Shown: positions 50,370 to 60,682, counted from the first letter of the stretch. The stretch: 64,000 nt of DNA from Flavobacterium oreochromis (GCF_019565455.1 NZ_CP067377.1:1178001-1242000), one strand, 5' to 3'. Notes: generated by a model from the sequence alone, not told the origin. Numbers and translations are program-made.

Positions 50370-50733
50370 GTGTTGTTTTGTAATTTTGGTTTAAAAAATA
50401 GCGCAATAAATTTAATTAAAAATGTATTAAATTTGTTTTTTAGTGTTATTTTTTTTGTTTTATTAAAGTAATTGGTGTTATTTTTGATTTATTTGTAAGA
50501 AAAATCTATTTATTCAAAAAAATGATTTTCCGAAAAGAGGGTTGTGTAAGGTGCTAAAGATATGTTTCTGCTCAAAAAGAGAAATGCTAGTTGATCATAA
50601 TAAGCAAAAGAATAGGAGAAGTGTTTGCTTATTATTTTTATATAAAATTTCTGTATAGAATTTTTATGAATAGATGTGTTTTATTTGTTACGAAAGTATT
50701 TTAAAAATAAAAAACGTAATTAAGTGAAAGGAA
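50370..50733. other. AT-rich intergenic region
   Basis: These 364 bases contain no frame, RNA gene or strong hairpin that I can support. The part next to 50370 probably holds the promoter of the sorting-domain gene on the minus strand. Confidence 0.4.
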
Positions 50734-51075
50734 TTATTTAACAATAAGTTTTCTGGTAATTCGTTGTTCACCTTCTTTTATTTTTATAATATAAACACCT
50801 TCGTTTAGGCTTGTAATGTTTAGTTCTTTTGAGGTTAGTAGTGTTTGAAGTACTAGTTTTCCCAGTACATCATAAACTTCTATTTCTTTTGTGGAACTAG
50901 ACCTAGAAGTGATATAAATTCTCCCAGTGCTGGAAGGATTTGGGTATATTGTAAGATTATCAAGAGGTTGTTCTTGAAATTTTCCGCCATAGGGAACATC
51001 CTTGCTATCTTGAGCCTGTAAGACTAAAGCAAATAGGGTGGAAATAAAAATACTGGACAAGTAGTTTTTCTTCAT
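50734..51075 (-). CDS. Minimal secreted protein: signal peptide plus T9SS sorting domain
   Basis: Only 113 residues: signal peptide (MKKNYLSSIFISTLFALVLQAQ), a linker of about 17 residues (DSKDVPYGGKFQEQPLDN) and a complete type A sorting domain (LTIYPNPSSTGRIYITSRSS, GVYIIKIKEGEQRITRKLIV). There is no room for a cargo domain. It lies immediately downstream of the lipoprotein and TonB-receptor genes on the same strand and is probably part of that unit. A truncated relic is possible, but start, signal peptide and C-terminus are all intact. Confidence 0.82.
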   Translation of the reverse strand: MKKNYLSSIFISTLFALVLQAQDSKDVPYGGKFQEQPLDNLTIYPNPSSTGRIYITSRSSSTKEIEVYDVLGKLVLQTLLTSKELNITSLNEGVYIIKIKEGEQRITRKLIVK

Positions 51076-51169
51076 TCAATATTACTTTAAGCAAAGTTAG
51101 TAAAAAAAAATTAGTTGAAAGAAAAGCCTCAAAAATAGAAGCTTTTCTTTTGTTAAATAATTCTAAAAA

Positions 51170-52336
51170 TTAAAACGCATACTTTGTCCAATTAAAAGCT
51201 GTTTTATCAGCTCCTGTATTGATTTCGTTTTTATTTAGAATTCCTATTCCATTAATTTCCTTGCCTGGAGGTGTTGTTAAATCTTTTAGATTAACAGTAA
51301 TTTCTGATGTAGCATCACCAGATCCTTTTTGTCGTTCATATTAACTAAAGTTACAATATAGCCAGATCCTTTTACAATAGCATTTGTTACGATAGATTTT
51401 GCATTACGACGAATCATAAACGCATCCATCATTTGTTTTGAAATATCGTTTGTAGTTATAGGATCAATTTTAAGATCAATTGTTATGTTTTTAATAATAT
51501 TGTTAGATTGTAAATTACAAGTAGGAGCATTGCCATCTAAATTACCATCTCCTTCTAATCCTCTTGGGTCTGCTTCAGTACTTACAAAGCCTTTTTCCCA
51601 AATCCCATAAGCATTGTCTAGAGAACCTCTCCATCCTTGCGTATAGTCAAACATATCATCATCAGTGTTAATACATAAAATATTTTTTACATTTACTGTT
51701 CCTCCAAAAATTCAACACCATCGTCAGCGCAGTTTTTTACGAATACATTTTCAATTATAGTGCCATTTCCTACACCATTTAGTGTTAAACCGTTGTGTTC
51801 AATATTAGCGGATGATTTTGATCCTGTATTGTTTAATATTAAATAACGAATTGTACCTGAGTTATCCGTATCATCATTTCCTCCGTATGTATAGGCTGAA
51901 TTTATTTCGGTTGATCCAGTTGGAGTAGCATCTGATAATTTTGCTTTACCATTAATGATTAAACCTCCCCAGTATCCTGATTCTGTAGTTTCTATATCCG
52001 CTTGCATAATTACGGGTTTATCTGCTGTACCGTTTATATTTATTTTGCCTCCTTGTAGTACTAAAATATAATTACTAAAACCTTTTTGGATTTAATTATG
52101 GTACCTGCTGGTATATTTAAAATACCTCCATTATCTATAATTAATGATCCATTTAAGTAATATGTTTTAGAAGGGTCAAGAGTTGTTGTATTGGTGATAG
52201 TACCTGATAAATTTTCAGTTCCCGCTGGAGCAATTATACCTACAATTGCTTCATCATCTGTTGTTTTAGTACAAGATGTTACAATAGTACCTAATACTGT
52301 TAGTAATGTTAATAAACTTAAAACTGATTTTTTCAT
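51170..52336 (-). CDS. Outer-membrane lipoprotein, beta-helix-like, next to TonB receptor (three frame breaks)
   Basis: The N-terminus KKSVLSLLTLLTVLGTIVTSC is a lipoprotein signal with Cys as the lipid site. The rest resembles a parallel beta-helix protein (LNIPAGTIIKSK, GLIINGKAKLSD, TIRYLILNNTGSKS, GNGTIIENVFVKNCADDG). Three single-base losses in five-base runs (52083-52087, 51706-51710, 51327-51331) split it. Adding them yields a continuous protein of about 389 residues: KGFSNYILVLQGGKININ, then EFFGGTVNVKNILCINTDDD, then KKGSGDATSEITVNLKDL, ending NWTKYAF. It lies 36 bases after the TonB receptor gene, which suggests a ligand-capturing partner of the receptor. Confidence 0.78.
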
Positions 52337-52372
52337 CTTTTGTTAGTTGTTTTAATGAGTAATTATATAATC

Positions 52373-55050
52373 TTAAAAATCATAAGTTAAACCTAGGCTG
52401 AAATTGATGCCTTTTTGAAAGGATTTTAAGACAACGTTTTCTCCTCCGCTAATTCCTTTTCTGCTTAATGAATAAGTAGGATCTAATAAGTTTCTAGCTT
52501 TTATTTTAATTGCTAAATGTTTATTGATTTTTGAGGTTGAAATGAAGTCTAATCCTACTACTCCTTTTTCTATGATGTCTTCATAAGTTAAAGTACCGAT
52601 AGTATAGATGCGATCACTAAAGTAGTTTAAAACAAGTGTGTTGGTGAAATTTTTATCATCTTTTGATAAGGTGTTAGATAAATCAAAATTAATTAGGAAA
52701 GGAGAAGATCCTTCTAGTTGAGTTTCTTTTTTGGGAGTATTTAAAACATCTAATGTTAATTTTGAATAGATATAAGAAGCGTTAATGCCAAATGCTAATT
52801 TAGAATCATAGGAATTGAATTGTGATTCAAGAATGTTTTTTCTTAATTCAATTTCTGCCCCTAGTACTTTAGCTTCTTTTGAAATGTTTTTATAGGTTAA
52901 ATATCCGCCAGAACCGCCTTCTTCTACGCGGGCTATCGGGTTTTCTATATGTTTGTAGAAACCAGTTAAAGAGAATAATTCTGATTTACTAATATAAAAA
53001 TCCCATTTAGCATCTAGATTGTAATTTTCAGAATATTTTAAATCTTTATTTCCTTGACTATTAAAGTTGACATCTATGTAGATATAAGGTGATATTTCTT
53101 TTGCTTGAGGAAGTGTATAAGTTTTACTACTTGCTAAACGGAATGAATTTTTTTCAGAAGCATCCCATTTTAAGCTGGCATTAGGTAATACGAATGTGTT
53201 TTTTATAGTTGATTTTCCTATAGTACCCCCTTCGTTTACGTTGTATTGTACAGTTAAGTTTACATAGTCTACACTAGCTCCCATATTTACGGTTAGTTTT
53301 GGGTTGACTAAGTAAGTTAGATCAGCATATCCAGAATGTATGTTTTTTTGTGCGTTGTATTGATCTCTATTGGCATCAAAAGTTATTTTTCCATCTATAA
53401 AATTTTGTTTATTATAAGCTATATCTAAATTAATATTTTCGTCATATATACCCGGTATTGCTCTAAAATTGTATAAGGTTGAAGTAAACTTATCGTCAAC
53501 TTGTCTGCCGTTATAACCAAATTTGACAAGGGAGATTTTATCATCAGTGTTTTTAAAATTTAATTTATGTAATATTTCTAATTTTGTATTTAAATCAGTT
53601 TCATCTAAATTTAAAAAAGTTCGGGTTTGTCTACCATCTCCTCCTGTAAAAACAAAATCTTTTTCGCTTCTTTGAGTTAAGTTATTTACTCTTCTATCTG
53701 GTTCCTTTCCTGAAGTAATATTATATGATAGACCTGCATTTAAGTTTGTGCTTTTGCTTAACTGAAATTGTGTTAGTAATTGATTTACAATTAATAAATT
53801 ATCATTATTTTGTTGCCTAATCATTAATCCTTTATCATCAAGACCTCCTTGAAATTTATCATTGTCTAGACCGTAAAATTTAGAATAATATTGATTACTA
53901 TTATGAATTACCATGCCATTATAATCAAAGCGGTATTTGTTTAATTTTAAGGACAAATTCAATAATCCTAATTGATTAATGCCACGATTAAATTTGTCAC
54001 CTATTTGATCTCTAAATATAGTTCCAGTAGTAGTAGTGTTTTTTACAAACTGTTTAGTATAATTAAAATCGGTTGAATGAGATCCAACTAAGAAAGCGGT
54101 AAAGCTATTTTCTCTAAATCTGATTTTTTTACCTATCGTTAATCCAAAGGAATGATTATAAGGAGAAGGGTTTGTTGTAGGATTTAATAGGTTAGGAAAA
54201 TTATATTTCTGACTAGTCAAGCCTGGATTAGTTACGTTAGACATTCCCCAATAATCTACACCTGATTGTTGTTTAAAATTAGTGCCTACTACTCTAGTAT
54301 TGCTTCCTGTTGAAAGATCTAAAGATAAAACAGAAGAATTGTTTAGTTCTTTGGAAGAAATATCTATGTTAGCTCCACCTACGTCATTAATTTTAGTAGC
54401 ATTGAATACTTTGTTTACAGAAATATTTTTTATGATATCAGTACCAAAAAAATCTAAGGAAATATTTTTGTATTCAGGGTCTTCAGATGGAATAGGAAAC
54501 CCATTTAAAGTAGTTGAATTATAACGATCTCCTAAACCTCTAACAAAAACGTTTTTTACTCCTTCTTGCTTAGAAATACCCGATATTTTGGTAACAGCAG
54601 CTTGTGCGTCACTTATTCCTTTTCGACTCATTTCTTGAGCTCCAATTACCTGTTTCATTTCCACGGCATTTTTTTGTTCTAATAATAAAGCCGTTTCTTT
54701 TTCACGACTCACAGTGGCTTTTACTACAACATCTTCCATAGTTACACTACCAGAACCTAAAGTTTGATTTATTTCTTTTATTTCTCCTGGATTGATAGTG
54801 ATTTTCACTTCTTTAGTTTCATAGCCTAAAAAACTAAATATTAATGTATGTACACCAGAAGGAATCATTAATTTGTATTTACCTTGTAGATCGGTAGTCG
54901 TTCCAGTAGAAGAACCTTTTACAATAACGTTAGCAAACGGTAAAGCTTCATTGTTAAGATCTTTATCTGATACTGTTCCTGTTATAGTAGCTTTTTGAGC
55001 TAATGTTATTATTGTAAAAAAAGGAACAATAAAGAAAATTTAAATTTCAT
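52373..55050 (-). CDS. TonB-dependent receptor with carboxypeptidase-like N-terminal domain (frame broken at 55016-55022)
   Basis: Outer-membrane active transporter. The intact frame (52373-54868) covers the end of a carboxypeptidase-regulatory-like domain (LIFSFLGYETKEVKI), the plug (VTKISGISKQEGVKNVFVRGLGDRY) and the 22-stranded barrel ending in the aromatic SLGLTYDF. Adding one base to the run at 55016-55022 extends it to ATG 55050 with a signal peptide (KFKFSLLFLFFTIITLAQK) and the missing start of the regulatory domain (ATITGTVSDKDLNNEALPF). It is not of the SusC type, since no SusD gene follows. The ligand is unknown. The divergent two-component system starts 180 bases away. Confidence 0.88.
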
Positions 55051-55230
55051 TTCGTTGTGTGTTTAATTTCGTTGCAAAGTAATCTTGGCTATGTAAAAAG
55101 GAAGTTATTCAGATATTATAAATAAGTTTAGGAAATGTTACCTAATCGTTAACATATTAAATTTATGTAAGGTTAAGTTTTTGTCTTGAATAATAACTAA
55201 TTTTACATTCGAACAAACACAAACATAGTG

Positions 55231-55913
55231 ATGAAAAAGAAGGATATTAGAATTCTTTTAGTAGACGATGAAATTGATATTTTAGAAATTGTTGGCTATA
55301 ATCTTTCACAAGAAGGGTACCAAATTTTTACAGCTGAAAATGGTAAAAAGCGGTAGAGAAAGCAAAAAAATATTTGCCCCATTTAATTTTAATGGATGTT
55401 ATGATGCCTGAAATGGATGGAATGGAAGCATGTGAAATTATTCGTAATACTCCAGAATTACAAAATACTATTATTGCATTTTTAACAGCTAGGAGTGAAG
55501 ATTATTCTCAAGTTGCAGGTTTTGATGCAGGTGCTGATGATTATATAGCTAAACCTATTAAACCAAAAGTTTTAGTTAGTAAAGTAAAAGCTTTATTAAG
55601 AAGATTTAAAGAAGTAGAAATATCAGTTGAAAAACTAGATTTGGGAGGAATTGAAATAAATAGAGAAGAATATAAAATTTATAAAGATAGTAAAGAAATC
55701 ATACTTCCAAGAAAAGAATTTGAGCTCTTTTATTTGTTAGCATCTAAACCAGGTAAAGTATTTAAAAGAGAAGAAATTTTAGATAAAGTTTGGGGGAATG
55801 AAGTAGTAGTAGGAGGAAGAACTATAGATGTTCACATCCGAAAATTACGTGAAAAAATAGGAGAAGATTTGTTTAAAACTATCAAAGGAGTTGGGTATAA
55901 GTTTGAATACTAA
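55231..55913 (+). CDS. PhoB/OmpR-family response regulator (frame broken at 55345-55349)
   Basis: Receiver plus winged-helix DNA-binding protein. The start MKKKDIRILLVDDEIDILEIVGYNL carries the acidic pocket. The phosphoacceptor is in LILMDVMMPEMDG, with AGADDYIAKPIK after it, and the C-terminal domain has GGRTIDVHIRKLREKIG and IKGVGYKFE. The uninterrupted frame begins only at 55374. One base added to the run at 55345-55349 connects it to ATG 55231 (AENGKKAVEKAKKYLPHL). It overlaps the kinase gene by one base and is divergent from the TonB receptor, its likely target. Confidence 0.93.
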
Positions 55914-56956
55914 TGGGGTTAAAACTTAAAAAATCATATAAGTTCGCTTTTCGATCATCAACATACATTACCTTGTTTTCTACAGGATTAGTGTTTTTAC
56001 TAACCTATTTGTTTTTTTCAATTAACGGGTTGTTTATATTCTTGTTTGCTCTTTTTACGATGTCTTTCTCGTTTTTTGTCTTACAATATCGAGTAGAAAA
56101 GTTTATTTATAAAAGGGTGAAGAAAATTTATGATGAAATCTCATTTTTAGATGCTGTAGATTTTAAAAATCAAGCTATAACCACTGATATGGCCACCTTA
56201 ACCAAGCAGGTTAAAAAGTTTGCAACAGATAAAAAAATGGAAATTGAAATGCTTAAAGATAGAGAAGAATATAGAAGAGAATTTCTAGGAAATGTTTCTC
56301 ATGAGCTAAAAACGCCCCTTTTTACTGTACAAGGTTATATCTCTACCTTGTTAGATGGTGCACATAAAGATAAAATACTTAGAAAAAAATACCTAGAACG
56401 AGCAGAAAAAGGAGTTGAAAGATTGGTCTATATTGTTAATGACTTAGATATGATTGCTAAATTAGAACTAGGAGATGAAACATTAAATATCCAGTCATTT
56501 GATATCGTTGCATTAGCTCAAGAAGTAATGGATTTATTAGAAATTAAAGCAAATACAAAAGAAATCACCTTGAGTTTTGATGAAAAGTATATCAAACCTA
56601 TTTATGTAATGGCTGATAAACAAAAAATCCAACAAGTTTTAATTAATCTAGTAGTAAATTCTATTAAATACGGTAAAGAAAAAGGATCAACTGAAATTTG
56701 TATAGATGAATTAGAAAATAATAAAGTATTAGTTCGGGTTATGGATGATGGTGAAGGAATTGAACGAAAACATATTCCTAGATTATTCGAGCGTTTTTTT
56801 AGAGTAGACAAAAGCGGATCCCGTATGGAAGGAGGTTCAGGATTAGGATTAGCAATTGTAAAACATATTATTGAAGCCCATCAAGAAAAAATATATGTAA
56901 AAAGTACTTTTAAAAGAGGTTCTGAATTTTTATTTACTCTTCAAGCAGTTAATTAA
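55913..56956 (+). CDS. PhoR-like sensor histidine kinase
   Basis: A 347-residue membrane kinase: two N-terminal membrane segments (residues about 15-60, with hardly any periplasmic loop), then the H box FLGNVSHELKTPLFTVQGYI, the N box VLINLVVNSIKYG, the G1 box VMDDGEGI, the F box LFERFFRVD and the G2 box GGSGLGLAIVKHI. The very short sensory loop suggests sensing within the membrane or through a partner. Its ATG overlaps the stop of the regulator gene, so the two are co-expressed. Confidence 0.94.
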   Translation: MGLKLKKSYKFAFRSSTYITLFSTGLVFLLTYLFFSINGLFIFLFALFTMSFSFFVLQYRVEKFIYKRVKKIYDEISFLDAVDFKNQAITTDMATLTKQVKKFATDKKMEIEMLKDREEYRREFLGNVSHELKTPLFTVQGYISTLLDGAHKDKILRKKYLERAEKGVERLVYIVNDLDMIAKLELGDETLNIQSFDIVALAQEVMDLLEIKANTKEITLSFDEKYIKPIYVMADKQKIQQVLINLVVNSIKYGKEKGSTEICIDELENNKVLVRVMDDGEGIERKHIPRLFERFFRVDKSGSRMEGGSGLGLAIVKHIIEAHQEKIYVKSTFKRGSEFLFTLQAVN

Positions 56957-57103
56957 TAATATAGACATAATGAAGCCTTTGGGCTTTTTTTTTTGTTTTA
57001 TAATGTTAAGAAATTGTAAATTTAATGTTTTATAATTGTTAATAATTTTATTTTTTTTAAATTTGATAAAGAGTATTTGTAGTAACCTTTAAAACTTTAA
57101 ATT

Positions 57104-57424
57104 ATGAAAAAATTTATGTCAATCGTTGCTTTATTATTTACAGTAGTTAGTTTTTCTCAGTTAATAGAGCCTAAATATGAGATTCAAAATGATTTAATAA
57201 AAGCTACTTATTATTATGATAATGGTAAAGTCATGCAAGAAGGTTTTTATAAGGATGGAAAAGTTCACGGTAAATGGACTTCGTATACTGTAGAAGGTAA
57301 AGAATCTGCCATTGGACAATACGAATTAGGAAAAAAAGTAGGAATTTGGTTCTTTAAACAAGAAGGAGTTATTGCTCAAGTTGATTATAATGATAATAGT
57401 TTAGTTAAATTCAAAAAAAAATAA
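57104..57424 (+). CDS. Small exported MORN-repeat protein
   Basis: A 106-residue protein: signal peptide (MKKFMSIVALLFTVVSFSQ) and about three MORN-like units of the YwqK type (YYDNGKVMQEGFYKDGKVHGKW, GKESAIGQYELGKKVGIW). Such proteins are common in Flavobacteria and of unknown function. Single gene. Confidence 0.82.
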   Translation: MKKFMSIVALLFTVVSFSQLIEPKYEIQNDLIKATYYYDNGKVMQEGFYKDGKVHGKWTSYTVEGKESAIGQYELGKKVGIWFFKQEGVIAQVDYNDNSLVKFKKK

Positions 57425-57519
57425 TCCTAGACTTTTTAAATAAATAAGTCTTCTTTTATTTTTGGTATATTGTCTTATCATTTTATTTAAAAATGAGTAA
57501 ATAATGATTTGTAATAAAA

Positions 57520-58587
57520 TTAAAAAGGACTTTGTTGAAAAATTTCAAAATGTTTTTTCCAATCAATTTCATTTTTAAACAGATCAAACCCTTTGAAATT
57601 AGATATGTTTTCTAGTTTTTTAAGAGTAAAATTATCTTGAAGACAATAAGGAATTATTCTTTCATCATTCAGTTTATTAGCCAAATACTCTTGCTCATAT
57701 TGTCCAGGAGTAGGAATAAAAAAAGCTTTTTTACCTAAATAAGCTAGATCCATAATTGTTGTATATCCAGAGCGGCAAATAATCAGTTTACTTGTATTAA
57801 AGGCAATCTCTAATTGTTCCGTATTCATAAAATTGTAAAAAGTAAAAAAGCCTTCGGTACTAATCTTTTGTTGAGAATTAACTTCTCCTTTTATAAATAA
57901 AATAGATCCATTGTAATTAGTTAGTTCTGTAATTAATTTTTTTTCTAATAAAGTTCTTTGTGGTTCAGGTCCAGATAAAATAACCATAATATCATACTTA
58001 ATCTCTAAATCTAGTTTTTTAAATCGACTGATAGGACCTAAGTAAGAAACATTTTGTATTGGTTTTTTAAGATGACCTAAATTACCTGTTAAGTTATCAT
58101 TCCCCTTGTAATCTGGAACCCAGCAAATAGTATATCTCTTAATAATTTGTTGGTGTAACCAAGAAGTAATCCAAGTAGTATTCCCAGTTAAAACATTTAG
58201 TTGATGGGTAATAAAGACACAGGGTATTTTTTGTGAATAGACTCCTAGTCTATTGTCAGAAATAATACCCTGTATTTTATAGGTTTTAATAATTTTATTT
58301 GTAGCTAATCGTTCAGATAGAATTGCCCTTATAATTTTGTGGCTATTTAGAATTAACTTCCATTTAAAAAAACTCCCTTTTTTAGCATATTCAATTTTAT
58401 AGGAAGGAAGTACAATAAAAGTTAAAGTAGGGAATTCAATTTTTAGTAATTCAAGAGCTGAACCATCGGATGCAATAATAGGATTTAGATCTTGAGCTAG
58501 AAGAGCCTTTATAATAGGAATACAACGAGTTGCATGACCCAACCCCCAATTTAAAGGTGCTATAAGTATGTTTTTAGTAGTTTTCAA
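57520..58587 (-). CDS. GT-B glycosyltransferase, MurG/GT28-like
   Basis: A 355-residue protein. The N-terminus NILIAPLNWGLGHATRCIPIIKALL is the GT28/MurG-type acceptor loop. The C-terminal half has VILSGPEPQRTLLE, the donor-site segment LIICRSGYTTIMDLAYLGKKAFFIPTPGQYEQEYLA, which matches the GT28 donor-binding consensus. It is likely to glycosylate a lipid; donor and acceptor are unknown. It is divergent from trmB. Confidence 0.85.
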   Translation of the reverse strand: MKTTKNILIAPLNWGLGHATRCIPIIKALLAQDLNPIIASDGSALELLKIEFPTLTFIVLPSYKIEYAKKGSFFKWKLILNSHKIIRAILSERLATNKIIKTYKIQGIISDNRLGVYSQKIPCVFITHQLNVLTGNTTWITSWLHQQIIKRYTICWVPDYKGNDNLTGNLGHLKKPIQNVSYLGPISRFKKLDLEIKYDIMVILSGPEPQRTLLEKKLITELTNYNGSILFIKGEVNSQQKISTEGFFTFYNFMNTEQLEIAFNTSKLIICRSGYTTIMDLAYLGKKAFFIPTPGQYEQEYLANKLNDERIIPYCLQDNFTLKKLENISNFKGFDLFKNEIDWKKHFEIFQQSPF

Positions 58588-58673
58588 ATAGTTAAAATTA
58601 TAAAAATAAGGTAAAAATAAAACGCTTCATAATACAACATATTTATTTAATTTTGTCAAAACTTTAAGAAATT

Positions 58674-59348
58674 GTGGGAAGTAAAAATAAATTAAAACGT
58701 TTTAAAGAAAACGAAACATTTGATAATGTAATTCAACCTACTCGTGATGAGGTTGTTAATGGTGAGTTTCCTTATAAAGGAAAATGGCGTTCAACATTTT
58801 TTAAAAATGACAATCCTATTATTGTAGAGTTAGGATGTGGTAAAGGAGAATACACAATAGGTTTAGCATCAAGAAATCCTCATATAAACTATATAGGAAT
58901 AGATGTTAAAGGAGCTCGTTTTTGGAGAGGAGCTAAAACAGCGGTAGAAACTGGTATGAATAATACGGCTTTTGTTCGTACCCAAATTGAATTAATAGAA
59001 CAGATTTTTGACGCACATGAAATAGATGAAATTTGGATTACATTTCCAGATCCACAAATAAAATATAAACGTACAAAACACCGTATGACTAACACGGAGT
59101 TCTTAAAAATGTACAAGAGAATTTTAAAACCTCAAGGTGTTGTAAACCTAAAAACAGATAGTGAATTTATGCACGGATATACTTTAGGTTTATTGCATGG
59201 TGAAGGACATGAAGTTTTGTATGCTAATCATAATGTATATAAAAATGAAGGAGCTCCTAGTGAAGTAATGGAAATACAAACATTTTATGAACAACAATAT
59301 TTAGAAATTAATAAAGCAATTACTTATATTCGTTTTAAAATTAAGTAA
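58674..59348 (+). CDS. trmB: tRNA (guanine-N7)-methyltransferase
   Basis: Methylates G46 of tRNA. The 224-residue protein has the SAM motif VELGCGKGEYTIGLASRNP, IDEIWITFPDPQIKYKRTKHRM (TrmB signature) and GVVNLKTDSEFMHGY. The gene starts with GTG at 58674 (VGSKNKLKRFKEN), the only start that keeps the conserved N-terminal helix. Confidence 0.95.
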   Translation: MGSKNKLKRFKENETFDNVIQPTRDEVVNGEFPYKGKWRSTFFKNDNPIIVELGCGKGEYTIGLASRNPHINYIGIDVKGARFWRGAKTAVETGMNNTAFVRTQIELIEQIFDAHEIDEIWITFPDPQIKYKRTKHRMTNTEFLKMYKRILKPQGVVNLKTDSEFMHGYTLGLLHGEGHEVLYANHNVYKNEGAPSEVMEIQTFYEQQYLEINKAITYIRFKIK

Positions 59349-59568
59349 TGAAAAGATTTTTTAGAAAATTAGATATTTCTAGAGTTCACCTTTAGAAAAA
59401 TTACTACAAAAATCCATTCATTTATTCGATTAAGATCATGTAATTTCGCAATTTGAAGAAGAGTTAACGGTTAATAAATTATTAACCTCTGATTCAGACA
59501 GATTTAAAAATTTAATACAGACGGATTTAAAAGATAAAATTAAAATTTTAATCACGATTTTAGATTAG
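59349..59568 (+). pseudogene. Possible small decayed gene
   Basis: Immediately after trmB, ATG at 59348 opens a short frame (KRFFRKLDISRVH). With one base added near 59390 it continues PLEKLLQKSIHLFD, a stop, then VISQFEEELTVNKLLTSDSD and QTDLKDKIKILITILD, ending at TAG 59566-59568. The composition looks like coding sequence, but the frame needs one indel and one stop correction. It could be a relic of a small protein or a gene with sequencing errors. I do not recognise it. Confidence 0.35.
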
Positions 59569-59620
59569 GAAACAAAAATCTTTTCTTTTGAGCGAGCTCA
59601 AATAAACCAAACAATACAAG

Positions 59621-60247
59621 ATGTCTATTCTTTTAGCCTTTTTTTTGGCCACTTTTTTTTCAAGTATGGGAGTTTTACCACCAGGTATGCTTAATATGCG
59701 TGTCGCAGCTATCAGTATTAAGAAGTCAATAAAAAAGGCTAAAGAGTTTATCTTAGGGGTATCTATTATTGTGGCATTGCAAAGTTTTTTAGGATTTTAT
59801 TTCGCTACATTTTTTCAAAATCATCCACAGTTAACAAAGAACTTAAAATTAGTTGGAATGATTATATTCATTGCTCTAACTATCTTTTTTTTAGGAAAAG
59901 GAATACAAAATGTAATTCAAGCTAGTAAATTAGAAACAAGTGAAACTAAAAGTAAATTTTCTCCCTTTTATCAAGGGATTACGTTATCAATATTAAACGT
60001 TTTTCCTATTCCTTATTACGCCTTTTTAAGTTTATATTTTTCTGCTTTTATTCCAGACTTTTTCACCCCTATTGTTGGAATTGCATATGTTTTAGGAGCA
60101 ACTTTAGGGAGTGCATTTGTATATGTTTTATATGCCTTTCTTTTTAAAAAATGGGAGAATAGAATTTCATTTTTTGTTAAAAATGTTAACTTTATTATTG
60201 CTACAGTTACTGGAATGATAGTTTTATTTACATTATACAAATGGTAG
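59621..60247 (+). CDS. LysE-type amino acid exporter
   Basis: A 208-residue integral membrane protein with about six hydrophobic segments; the start FLATFFSSMGVLPPGMLNMRVAAISI has the LysE-family P-P-G motif. It probably exports amino acids or related metabolites. Its last codons overlap the start of the alkyltransferase-like gene by seven bases, so both are co-transcribed. Confidence 0.85.
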   Translation: MSILLAFFLATFFSSMGVLPPGMLNMRVAAISIKKSIKKAKEFILGVSIIVALQSFLGFYFATFFQNHPQLTKNLKLVGMIIFIALTIFFLGKGIQNVIQASKLETSETKSKFSPFYQGITLSILNVFPIPYYAFLSLYFSAFIPDFFTPIVGIAYVLGATLGSAFVYVLYAFLFKKWENRISFFVKNVNFIIATVTGMIVLFTLYKW

Positions 60248-60582
60248 TTCCTGAAATTTCTGATCAAAATTTTTTTCAACGTGTTTATGAAATAGTAAGA
60301 CAAATTCCTTACGGAAAAGTGACCTCGTACGGTGCCATAGCTAAAGCACTAGGAGCCGCTAGATCTGCTAGAATGGTAGGTTGGGCTATGAATGCTTCCC
60401 ATGAAATCGAAGATGTGCCTGCACATCGAGTAGTAAATAGAAATGGATTTTTAACAGGTAAACACCATTTTGGAGGTTCTAATTTAATGCAACAACTTTT
60501 AGAAAATGAAGGAATTAAAATAGTAGACAATCAAATTGTTGATTTTAAAAAACACTTTTGGGAACCTAAAATTCATTTATAA
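60241..60582 (+). CDS. Alkyltransferase-like protein (ATL/MGMT-like without catalytic cysteine)
   Basis: A 113-residue protein with the DNA-binding domain of O6-alkylguanine-DNA alkyltransferases: IPYGKVTSYGAIAKALG (helix-turn-helix) and RSARMVGWAMN (the arginine that enters the base stack). The active-site P-C-H-R-V motif reads VPAHRVVNRNG, with Ala61 in place of Cys. Proteins with this substitution (ATL) bind O6-alkylguanine without dealkylating it and pass it to nucleotide excision repair. The gene overlaps the exporter gene upstream. Confidence 0.9.
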   Translation: MVVPEISDQNFFQRVYEIVRQIPYGKVTSYGAIAKALGAARSARMVGWAMNASHEIEDVPAHRVVNRNGFLTGKHHFGGSNLMQQLLENEGIKIVDNQIVDFKKHFWEPKIHL

Positions 60583-60682
60583 TTTAATATTCATTTTATC
60601 AAAAATAGCTATTCATTGTTTTCATTTATTATGACATAAAAACTTTTAAACCTCTAAAGTTTCAAACTCCTAAACTTCTCAT

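Noticed and set aside
2463..55913. Mass pseudogenisation of a host-restricted organism
   Set aside because: The breaks are single bases at homopolymer runs in essential genes and each is repaired by one base; decay would show substitutions, nonsense codons and larger deletions too.
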